Assembly (NCBI GenBank): GCA_910584545.1
Contig: CAJUBC010000003.1
Coordinates: forward strand, 22,582 to 86,581
Direction: 5' to 3'
DNA length: 64,000 bases
Source: an uncultured Muribaculaceae bacterium
GTDB lineage: Bacteria; Bacteroidota; Bacteroidia; Bacteroidales; Muribaculaceae
Shown here piece by piece: positions 33,613 through 40,560 of this stretch (positions are counted from its first letter, which is position 1; each line of letters begins with the position of its first letter). The translations under genes were made by a program, and so were the position numbers. A model generated the notes under the pieces. That model worked only from the letters and a program-made list of their open reading frames with translations. It had not been told where the DNA came from and made no database searches.

Positions 33613-34215
33613 TTACAACGCAATCTTGCGGACAGCTGTAGTCTCTCCGCAGGTCGCCTTGGCGATATAGATTCCGCCCGGCAATGCCGATGTCTCCAAT
33701 ACCGCTCTATCATTGCTCCGAGTCCGGCCAATCAGACTGCCCTCTAACGAGTACAGCTCAAGCGAGACGTCCTCATCGTCGCTGACAGCCGAAATCTTGC
33801 CGTCAGTATAAGTCAATGTCAGAGACTCGTTATATCCGGTTTCATCTATGCCGGTATATTTACTTAGCAATTTGTCGAAATCTGCCTTCGTAAACAATAC
33901 TTCGCCATCCTTCATGCAGCTGTCAATATAAAAATAAATCCATCTGCCGTTTGTGGGTTTCGGAAATATTGTCAGAGCGATATCTCCATTACATCCTATA
34001 CCTTCAACCCATACTTCGGTGCCGTCGACTCCTGCTTCATGAGTCAATCCATTCGTTACATCAAGGACCTTACGATCAACTCCGTCTGAGGTCGTGACGC
34101 TGCCGGAGTCGCGGATCTCAATATAATCGTCAGGTTGTAGTGTCTCCAATACAGCAAACCGGGAATCCCTGGTTAATCTTGCAAATTTAGTTTCCATATA
34201 CCACAAATCCAACAT
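33613..34215 (-). CDS. Protein with C-terminal sorting-type domain, no signal peptide (possibly truncated)
   Basis: The 200-residue frame has an N-terminal part of unknown fold (YIEIRDSGSVTTSDGVDRKV). The C-terminal domain (about 145-200: LELYSLEGSLIGR, LPGGIYIAKATCG, AVRKIAL) has the type IX sorting-domain form. No signal peptide is visible, though such a domain needs export. The gene may have lost its 5' end or start upstream in DNA that is no longer open. An inner ATG lies at 34197. Confidence 0.5.
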   Translation of the reverse strand: MLDLWYMETKFARLTRDSRFAVLETLQPDDYIEIRDSGSVTTSDGVDRKVLDVTNGLTHEAGVDGTEVWVEGIGCNGDIALTIFPKPTNGRWIYFYIDSCMKDGEVLFTKADFDKLLSKYTGIDETGYNESLTLTYTDGKISAVSDDEDVSLELYSLEGSLIGRTRSNDRAVLETSALPGGIYIAKATCGETTAVRKIAL

Positions 34216-34366
34216 AAATCCCCTAAAAATCAGCTTGTCACAATCTTTTTTTGTAATCTCTTAAAATCACTTTGCTGAGAACTATGGCAGCATCCCTATG
34301 GTTCATGCGTTATTTGTCAGCCATTCCAAAATCCTTCGCGCGTCTTATTCGCCTTTGGACCGCGCT

Positions 34367-34596
34367 CCCCTCAACGCGGAGCGTTGGGGTTCCATAGCTT
34401 CGCGACCGCGCTCTTGGAATTGAGCGGAGCAAGGTCCCGAATGCAAAATTACGGCGGGGGTTTGCATATTCCAAAAGAATATTTCGGGCGTCTAATTTTC
34501 AAACGATTGTAATATAGAGCGATACCGACGCGTAAAAATGAAAATTTCGGGCGCGGTCGCGAAGCTAAGGGAACCCCGATGCTCCCGCATCGAGGG
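34367..34596. repeat. Inverted-repeat element in a gene-free stretch
   Basis: In the 385 bases 34216-34600 no gene is seen. GTTCCATAGCTTCGCGACCG (34389-34411) and GCGCGGTCGCGAAGCTAAGG (34551-34574) are near-perfect inverted copies. Outside them lie the hairpins CCCCTCAACGC-GGA-GCGTTGGGG (34367-34389) and CCCCGATGC-TCCC-GCATCGAGGG (34574-34596). The latter, 4 bases past the DUF4294 stop, can serve as its terminator. Confidence 0.6.
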
Positions 34597-34600
34597 CCTC

Positions 34601-35233
34601 TTACAACGCGCCTTGCTCTATCAGCAGGGCTATGCGCTCTATCATCGCGTCGGTCTTGTCTTTCTTCGGATTGAAGCCCCCTTTCATGTTCATGCCGAAA
34701 AAGCGTCCGAACGTCTGCCAGAATCCCGCCCGGAAACTCCCCAAAAAGGCTTTCACTATGCTGTAGGAGGTCTGGTCGGTCTCCCTGTTGATCAGTTTCA
34801 GCAATACCTTTCCCTGGTTCTTCGTCATCGTCTTCACCACCGGCTTGTATTGCTCGAATATGTCCCGCTCAAGGCGCTTCAGATGCTCCTCACGCTTCTT
34901 CTTGTCGGGGATGGTCTGGATATACTCGTAGGTCTCGCAGAGCGTGGCGAAGGCGAGTTTGGCGTACGGCAGCGTCTTGCGCACGTCGCGCACGGTGCGC
35001 CAGTAGAACTGCTCCTGCTTCTTGTTCTTGAACTTCAGGGGCGGGAACACATAGACATCGCGGATATAGGTGAGGCGGCAGGTGTCGCCATATTCATCCA
35101 CGATATGCGTGAAACCCTTGTAGGCCTTCACCTTCAGCTGAAGTTCCCCCTGCTCCTGCGCGTGAAGCCGCGCGCCTCCGCACACAGACAGGAGCGCGAC
35201 CGACAGCATGATTATGAAATCCCGAAATCTCAC
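34601..35233 (-). CDS. DUF4294-family exported protein
   Basis: The 210-residue protein has a signal peptide (residues 1-26, ending LHAQEQ). The body matches DUF4294 of Bacteroidota (VYVFPPLKFKNKKQEQFYW, KTLPYAKLAF, YIQTIPDKKKREEHLKRLE, and a Gly/Phe-rich end). The family has no known function. The start codon is GTG at 35233, overlapping the WbqC stop by 4 bases (GTGA); an ATG 24 bases further in would spoil the signal peptide n-region. It is the last gene of the dapB-lepB-wbqC run. Confidence 0.82.
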   Translation of the reverse strand: MRFRDFIIMLSVALLSVCGGARLHAQEQGELQLKVKAYKGFTHIVDEYGDTCRLTYIRDVYVFPPLKFKNKKQEQFYWRTVRDVRKTLPYAKLAFATLCETYEYIQTIPDKKKREEHLKRLERDIFEQYKPVVKTMTKNQGKVLLKLINRETDQTSYSIVKAFLGSFRAGFWQTFGRFFGMNMKGGFNPKKDKTDAMIERIALLIEQGAL

Positions 35234-35796
35234 AGCAGAGCGAAAATTGTGTTTCTTCCTAAACGGAATAATGCGTCGAAAATTGAAACGGAACTGTTAA
35301 CTTTTGTTTCATACTCCCTTATCACGCCCCTGAGACGCTCCCTGTTCTCCACCGCGCAAGCAGTGGAGCCGAGCCACCGCAGCGCTATCGCGTGCAGCCC
35401 CCGGTTGAAGCCGTCGAGCGATTCCCCTCCGGAACCCTCATAGACGCTCTCCAGCTCGGGGAAGAGATGCTGGAAGTAGGGAGTGCGCCCGTAGGCGGCG
35501 TTCCACGCGCCGAGATGCTCGCGGCGCCATTTGCCGTGGTCAGAGAGAAGAGGGGAGGGGAGCGACGCGCCCCGCGCGCCTCCGAACCGCTTCAGCACGC
35601 CGGCTCCTCCATCCACCGGCACAGAGAGCCGCTCCGGACCCTGCGGCCCCGTTATCACGCTCCTCGCGAAAGCCTTCCCCGTCACTTCCGTCTCGACACA
35701 CGCCCGCGCCGCAGCCTCGTCGGCAGTCAGCCCCGAAGCCACCGCGCGGAAATAACAGGCATACCACCCCGCCGAGGGGGCGAACGGTATCACCAT
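35230..35796 (-). CDS. WbqC-like family protein
   Basis: The 188-residue cytosolic protein begins MVIPFAPSAGWYACYFRAVA. It contains WRREHLGAWNAAYGRTPYFQ followed by HLFPELE, the central block of the WbqC family. The usual start of that family (STAYFPPIQYFA) is reduced to a similar but shorter strand. WbqC-like proteins are linked to O-antigen sugar acylation or transfer, but their role here is unproven. The ATG at 35796 overlaps the lepB stop by 7 bases, and its own stop overlaps the DUF4294 start. Confidence 0.72.
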   Translation of the reverse strand: MVIPFAPSAGWYACYFRAVASGLTADEAAARACVETEVTGKAFARSVITGPQGPERLSVPVDGGAGVLKRFGGARGASLPSPLLSDHGKWRREHLGAWNAAYGRTPYFQHLFPELESVYEGSGGESLDGFNRGLHAIALRWLGSTACAVENRERLRGVIREYETKVNSSVSIFDALFRLGRNTIFALL

Positions 35797-37214
35797 TTCC
35801 CCTTGTCGGGATTCGGATTGCGCAGCACGCGGTTCCATCTCACCTTGCCGTCGAACAGGCTGCGCTCCTTGTCGAGCGAAAGGATGATGAACACAGGCGA
35901 GCCAACCACGTGGTCCTCGGGAACGAATCCCCAGTAGCGCGAATCGGCCGACCGGTCGCGGTTGTCGCCCATCATCCAGTAATAGTCCATCTTGAAGGTA
36001 TAGTACTCCGACGACTCGCCGTTTATGTAGATCTTACCGTCGCGCATCTCGAGGCTGTTCCCCTCGTAGGTGCGTATGGCACGCTCGTAGAGCGCGTAGT
36101 TGTCGGGGGTGAGATGCAGAGTAGAGCCCCGCTTCGGAATCCAGATCTCCCCCATGTCGGGACGCGTCCAGCCGTAGTCGGCGCCGGCGGGGAACACGCC
36201 GGTGAGGTCGAGCATGCCGCTCTTCGACTCGCGCACGAGCGGACCGATCACCTCGGGCCACTTCTCAAGCTCGGCCTTCATGGCCGCCGTAAGCGGCACG
36301 TCGTAGAAGGAGAAGCCGTTGTACTCGTCGCGTATCGGACCCTGCGCGTCCTCGGCGCGCACGCCGAGTTCCTGCCACTTCCCGGCGGGAACGGGACCGT
36401 TCACCGGGATGATGTAGTTGTACTGAACATTGTCAGGCTCGGCGATGGCTTTGCCGTCGATATATATGACGTCGTCCTTGATGCTGAGGCATTCGCCGGG
36501 AAGACCGATGGTACGCTTCACGTAGTTCTCGCGGCGGTCAACCGGCCGCCATACCAGCTCGCCGAACATCTCCGGATTGTTCTGTATGTGCGCCTTGGGG
36601 TCCATGACGCCCTTGGCGCGCAGTTCGGCGCATATCTGGTAGTAGTCGGGGTTCTGCACCTTCAGGGCCACCGTGTCGCCCTGCGGATAGTTGAACACCA
36701 CGATGTCGCCCCGGCGGATGGAGCGCACGCCGGGCATGCGGTGATAGGGAAGCTGGGGCTTCTCTATGTAGCTCTTGGTGTTCACGATCGGCAGCGTGTG
36801 CTGCGCCAGCGGGAAATGGATCGGGGTCTGCGGCACGCGCGCGCCGTAGACGGTCTTGTCCACCCAGAGGCGGTCGCCCACGAGCAGCGACTTCTCGAGG
36901 CTCGAGGAGGGAATCTCGTACTGCTGGCCGATGAAGGCGAATATGAAGTAGATGAGCACCAACGCGTAGACTATCGCGTCGACCCACGCCATGACGGTGC
37001 GCGTGATTCCCTTCCTGTTCTTCCACCAGGCCCAGGGGATGAACTGGGTGATGTAGATGTCGATGAGCAGCGGCCACAGCAGGAGCAGCCAGGGGTTGCC
37101 CATCAGTATGACCCAGAAAAAGAATATCAGCGATACGATCGCGAAGCGTATCCAGCGCGACTTCTTCACGCCGCGCAGCCTCTCCTTCAATGAATATGGT
37201 TTCTTGCTTTCCAT
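35790..37214 (-). CDS. lepB: Signal peptidase I, long Bacteroidota type
   Basis: The 474-residue S26 peptidase removes signal peptides at the inner membrane. N-terminal helices (about 22-70 and 83-105) precede the catalytic Ser block (YEIPSSSLEKSLLVGDRLWV). Later blocks include the substrate groove phrase RGDIVVFNYPQGD, the Lys dyad region (VKRTIGLPGECLSI) and the box MMGDNRDRSADSRYWGFVPE. An insertion of about 130 residues between the last two is usual in Bacteroidales. The ATG at 37214 is used; a TTG at 37235 with GGGAGGG before it is an alternative. It is 51 bases behind dapB. Confidence 0.93.
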   Translation of the reverse strand: MESKKPYSLKERLRGVKKSRWIRFAIVSLIFFFWVILMGNPWLLLLWPLLIDIYITQFIPWAWWKNRKGITRTVMAWVDAIVYALVLIYFIFAFIGQQYEIPSSSLEKSLLVGDRLWVDKTVYGARVPQTPIHFPLAQHTLPIVNTKSYIEKPQLPYHRMPGVRSIRRGDIVVFNYPQGDTVALKVQNPDYYQICAELRAKGVMDPKAHIQNNPEMFGELVWRPVDRRENYVKRTIGLPGECLSIKDDVIYIDGKAIAEPDNVQYNYIIPVNGPVPAGKWQELGVRAEDAQGPIRDEYNGFSFYDVPLTAAMKAELEKWPEVIGPLVRESKSGMLDLTGVFPAGADYGWTRPDMGEIWIPKRGSTLHLTPDNYALYERAIRTYEGNSLEMRDGKIYINGESSEYYTFKMDYYWMMGDNRDRSADSRYWGFVPEDHVVGSPVFIILSLDKERSLFDGKVRWNRVLRNPNPDKGKW

Positions 37215-37265
37215 AAGGTAATCTATATTTTGCAAATCCCTCCCCTTTATTTCCGGTTAGCCCCC

Positions 37266-38012
37266 TCACGCAAAGTCCATGCCGGTGGCATCGTGGAGCA
37301 TCTCGCCGATAGTATGGAATCCTTTCCTACCGGCGAGCCATTCGGCGGCCATCACCGCGCCGAGCGCGAATCCCTCGCGGCTGTGCGCCGAGTGGGTGAC
37401 GGTGATCTCATCCACCGGCGACTCCCATATTATCGTGTGGATGCCCGGCACCTCTCCGCGGCGCTCATGGTCCACCTCCAGTATGTCGTCGGCCAGGTCA
37501 CGTCCCTCCTCCGGTTCGGCCCATGCCGACAGGCGGCCGCATCCGGCCACTATGTCCTCGGCGAGCGTCACCGCCGTGCCCGAGGGATGGTCGAGCTTGT
37601 GGACGTGATGTACCTCCTCGAGGCGGGGACGGTACTGCGGGAAAGCGTCCATCATGCGCGTCAGGTATCGGCTCATAGCGCGGAAGATGTTGACTCCGAT
37701 CGAGAAGTTAGACGCCCATAGCAGCGTGCCCTTCCCCTCGTCGCAGAGCTGACGGAACCAGTCGAGCCGCGAGGTCCAGCCGGTGGTGCCGCACACCACC
37801 GGAATCCCCCTTCCGAAGCAACGGAGGATATTGTCCGGAGCGGTGGCCGGAGTGGAGAACTCTATCGCCACGTCGCTCGAGAGAAACGCCTCCGAGTCGA
37901 AGTCGCCGAGATTGTCGCGGTCGATGCGGCATGTGATCTCGTTGCCGCGCTCCAGGGCTATCCGCTCTATGATATGGCCCATCTTGCCATAGCCTATTAT
38001 CGCTATCTTCAT
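37266..38012 (-). CDS. dapB: 4-hydroxy-tetrahydrodipicolinate reductase
   Basis: The 248-residue protein catalyses the NAD(P)H step of the diaminopimelate/lysine pathway that feeds peptidoglycan. It shows the Rossmann motif (IAIIGYGKMGHIIE), VCGTTGW, the FSIGVNIF strand, the substrate block EEVHHVHKLDHPSGTA with the catalytic His and Lys, and the C-terminal SREGFALGAVMAAEWL. It is the first gene of a minus-strand run with lepB, wbqC-like and DUF4294; the spacings are 51 bases and then overlaps. Confidence 0.95.
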   Translation of the reverse strand: MKIAIIGYGKMGHIIERIALERGNEITCRIDRDNLGDFDSEAFLSSDVAIEFSTPATAPDNILRCFGRGIPVVCGTTGWTSRLDWFRQLCDEGKGTLLWASNFSIGVNIFRAMSRYLTRMMDAFPQYRPRLEEVHHVHKLDHPSGTAVTLAEDIVAGCGRLSAWAEPEEGRDLADDILEVDHERRGEVPGIHTIIWESPVDEITVTHSAHSREGFALGAVMAAEWLAGRKGFHTIGEMLHDATGMDFA

Positions 38013-38031
38013 TTCAACAGAGTATTAAAGG

Positions 38032-38994
38032 TCAGAACCCGAACGCCACGTTGTCCACATAGACATTCACTCCCTCTGTGCCCACGAACGGCTCGCCGCA
38101 TGTGGAGGAGAACATCACCATCACATGGGTGGGGACCGTGCCCTCGGGGGCCCAGCCCACTTCCTGGATAGGCTTCAGTTTCCCTTTGGAGTTGTATGCG
38201 TAATATGCGTTGTCTCCGTTGAGCAGACGCATGTAGGGCTTGTAGTAGGGAGTCTTGGTTATGTCGCCGTAATGGATGGGGAGCACGTGCCCCTTGGTCA
38301 GGGGCACCGACGAGGCGTAACGCTCGCGGCCCGTGCCGACACGCTGGGCGTAGATGTTGCCCTTTGCGTCTTCCCAGCGCTTCTGCAGCATTACATAGGC
38401 CTCGGCCTTGTCGCGCCCCTTCAGCGTCTTCTTCGCGCTGAAGCCGGTGGACTTGACGCGGGTATTGACGTTGGGCATATCGACCTTGATGTCGTAGACG
38501 AGAGCCTTCGGGCGCTTGGTGTAGGGCATTCCCATAGAGAGCTTCTTGAAGGGATCAGAGGTGGAGGATATCGGCTCGCGGACCGTGCCGAGGAATATCG
38601 TGCCGGGCACCATCACGTCGAGATTGATGATTCCGAGCACCTTCACCTCCTCCATCTTGGTGGAGAGCTTGGCCATGCGGTTGCCTCCCACAGTGGCGGG
38701 GCTCACCGTGTTGGAAGCCTTCACAATGCCGGAGACCTTGGCGTAGACGTTGCTCGTGGCCCAGGGAGAGCCTCCCTGATTGGTGTACGCCACGTTACCC
38801 TTGATATGCTTCGTCGGGCCTATGGCATAGACAGTCTTGACCTTACCGCCGAGAACTCCCGACTCCTTGATGTCGCGGGTGACCCAGTTGCTGAAATCCC
38901 CGTAACTGATTTTCTCCAGGCGCAGTGCCTGCACCGGCACGGCGGCGAGGAAGAGCGCCATCGCCACCGCGGCTTTTTGAAAATATGATTTCAT
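38032..38994 (-). CDS. PCMD-domain secreted protein
   Basis: The 320-residue protein has a signal peptide (residues 1-23, ending VQA). Its body matches the putative carbohydrate-metabolism (PCMD, DUF4493-like) domain of Bacteroidales: ISYGDFSNWVTRDIKESGVL, KPKALVYDIK-type strand, and the ending EGVNVYVDNVAFGF. The fold is a beta-sandwich and a sugar-binding or surface role is inferred by the family. The start codon lies 4 bases after a TAAATTTG box, so the message may be leaderless. Confidence 0.78.
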   Translation of the reverse strand: MKSYFQKAAVAMALFLAAVPVQALRLEKISYGDFSNWVTRDIKESGVLGGKVKTVYAIGPTKHIKGNVAYTNQGGSPWATSNVYAKVSGIVKASNTVSPATVGGNRMAKLSTKMEEVKVLGIINLDVMVPGTIFLGTVREPISSTSDPFKKLSMGMPYTKRPKALVYDIKVDMPNVNTRVKSTGFSAKKTLKGRDKAEAYVMLQKRWEDAKGNIYAQRVGTGRERYASSVPLTKGHVLPIHYGDITKTPYYKPYMRLLNGDNAYYAYNSKGKLKPIQEVGWAPEGTVPTHVMVMFSSTCGEPFVGTEGVNVYVDNVAFGF

Positions 38995-38998
38995 GTCG

Positions 38999-39028
38999 CA
39001 AATTTACAAAAATTTCCCCACCCGACAA
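38999..39028 (-). promoter_or_regulatory. Promoter abutting the PCMD gene start
   Basis: On the minus strand TTG, 19 bases, TAAATTTG (39006-38999), CGAC, ATG. The predicted transcription start falls at or next to the ATG. Confidence 0.6.
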
Positions 39029-39138
39029 TCATGCGACCCTTAACATTCCTTAAAGAATTGTCAATTGCCGACTTTATTCGTAAAATCTGTGTAAAATCCA
39101 CAAAAAATATAGAATTATGACCAAAATCGACTTGATAT

Positions 39139-39170
39139 TTTGTATCACAAGGATTTTTTACCTAATTTTG
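39139..39170 (+). promoter_or_regulatory. Consensus Bacteroidota promoter of the two lipoprotein genes
   Basis: TTTG (39139-39142), 20 bases, TAATTTTG (39163-39170). This is a full match to the TTTG-N19/20-TAnnTTTG type, 38 bases before the start codon. Confidence 0.75.
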
Positions 39171-39208
39171 CGACTAATTTCAACCCAATTTTAATTAATA
39201 AATAAAAA

Positions 39209-39991
39209 ATGAAGAAATCCGTATTGATGCTCGCAGCTGCGCTTCCCTTTATGTTCGCGGCCTGCGGCTCTGAAGATCCCGAGGAGAATTTCAACCTCGA
39301 AACAACAGCCCTCGAAATCGATTATGAGAAGACAGCCAATATCGAGACCAGCGTAAACGGTTGCACTTTCACCTCCGACAACGAGTTTATCGCAACCGTT
39401 GACAAGGACGGCAAGGTGACCGCAAACCATGTCGGCGAGGCCAACATCACCGTCGCATACAATGGAGAGAGCGCTACCTGCAAAGTTACCGTAAAGCCGA
39501 CCCTCATGGCCTACACCATGCCGGTGATCGACTGGAGCCTCAACCTCAGCCAGGTGGAGGATCAGGTAAAGGTTAACTTCCCCGCTCTGGTTAAAGATTC
39601 TAAATCTACGAATAACGAGCTCGGTTACTATACTCCTACAGAAGGAAAGCAGGATTATCCTATGTACGTATATGAGTTCGAGAATAATCTTCTCAAGACT
39701 TCTATTCTCCTGATTTCAGGAGCTATGGATAAGACTAATTCCATCGATGAATGGCTTCTCCAGTATTACGCAGACCTTGGCGAAACAACGTATGGCATGC
39801 TCTATGGTAATGCTGCCAATGCGCTTGACGCATCCGTGCTCGTAGAACTGCAGTACGATGAGGAAAATGATGAATACAATGCAGCTTGGGTAGAAAACAA
39901 AGGCTCAAAGACTGTTCGTGGAGGCATGATTATCGACCGCACATATATTGAGAAAGGTCGTGAATTCGCCCGTAAGATGAAAAATAATTAA
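39209..39991 (+). CDS. Lipoprotein with N-terminal Ig-like (Big2) domain
   Basis: The 260-residue lipoprotein has the signal and lipobox PFMFAACG, with C19 as anchor. Residues 25-100 form a Big2-like domain (FTSDNEFIATVDKDGKVTAN, then GEANITVAYNGESATCKV). The C-terminal 160 residues are a beta-rich domain of unknown type with LGYYTPTEGKQDYPMYVYEF. SEDPEE just after the Cys is acidic, as in surface-exposed lipoproteins of this phylum. It is followed 15 bases later by a second lipoprotein gene, with one promoter before both. Confidence 0.8.
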   Translation: MKKSVLMLAAALPFMFAACGSEDPEENFNLETTALEIDYEKTANIETSVNGCTFTSDNEFIATVDKDGKVTANHVGEANITVAYNGESATCKVTVKPTLMAYTMPVIDWSLNLSQVEDQVKVNFPALVKDSKSTNNELGYYTPTEGKQDYPMYVYEFENNLLKTSILLISGAMDKTNSIDEWLLQYYADLGETTYGMLYGNAANALDASVLVELQYDEENDEYNAAWVENKGSKTVRGGMIIDRTYIEKGREFARKMKNN

Positions 39992-40006
39992 TTAACACTA
40001 TAAAAG

Positions 40007-40432
40007 ATGAAAAAGTTATTTTTCACACTCTGCGCAGGTTTCGTAGCGGTCTCCATGACCGCATGCGGCGGCAACAAGAGTGCGGAGGAGAGCACAACAG
40101 CCGACTCCGATTCCATCGTAATGGAGGAGACCGTCGTTGAGGATACCCTCGCGGTCGATACCCTCGCAGCTCCTGTTGAGGAGGAGATAGCGGCTCCCGT
40201 CGAGAAGAAGGCCTCCAAGAAAACTTCTACCAAAACCGAAGTAAAGAAAGAGGAAAACAAAGCTTCAGCCGCAGTGGAGGATGCAACTAACGGTGCCCTC
40301 CAGAGAGCTAAAGATAGAGGAAAGCAGGTTGCCGAGCAGGGCGTGGACGATGCAGAGGCCAAGGCCCGCGCATGGAAAGAGAAACAGAAACAGCGCCGTG
40401 AACAGCGCGAGAAAGAGAAGCAGGGCAACTGA
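40007..40432 (+). CDS. Small low-complexity lipoprotein
   Basis: The 141-residue lipoprotein has the lipobox VSMTACGG. The mature part is charged: an acidic Ser/Asp/Glu stretch (about 24-65), a Lys/Thr-rich linker, then a helix of alternating Lys, Arg, Glu and Gln (about 85-141). No domain is recognised. It is transcribed with the preceding lipoprotein and closed by the strong terminator at 40452-40491. Confidence 0.75.
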   Translation: MKKLFFTLCAGFVAVSMTACGGNKSAEESTTADSDSIVMEETVVEDTLAVDTLAAPVEEEIAAPVEKKASKKTSTKTEVKKEENKASAAVEDATNGALQRAKDRGKQVAEQGVDDAEAKARAWKEKQKQRREQREKEKQGN

Positions 40433-40451
40433 TTCCTTTCAATCCAGACGC

Positions 40452-40491
40452 AATAAAGAGATGCCGGACTCAGTTCCGGCATCTCTTTATT
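40452..40491 (+). terminator. Strong rho-independent terminator
   Basis: Exact 17-bp stem (40452-40468 with 40475-40491), a 6-base loop and a T-run soon after (ACGTTTTTT). Confidence 0.9.
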
Positions 40492-40560
40492 ACGTTTTTT
40501 ATAAATTTATTCAAGCAATATGGTACAAGGCCACTCCGTTTTGTTACAAACACCTATCTT

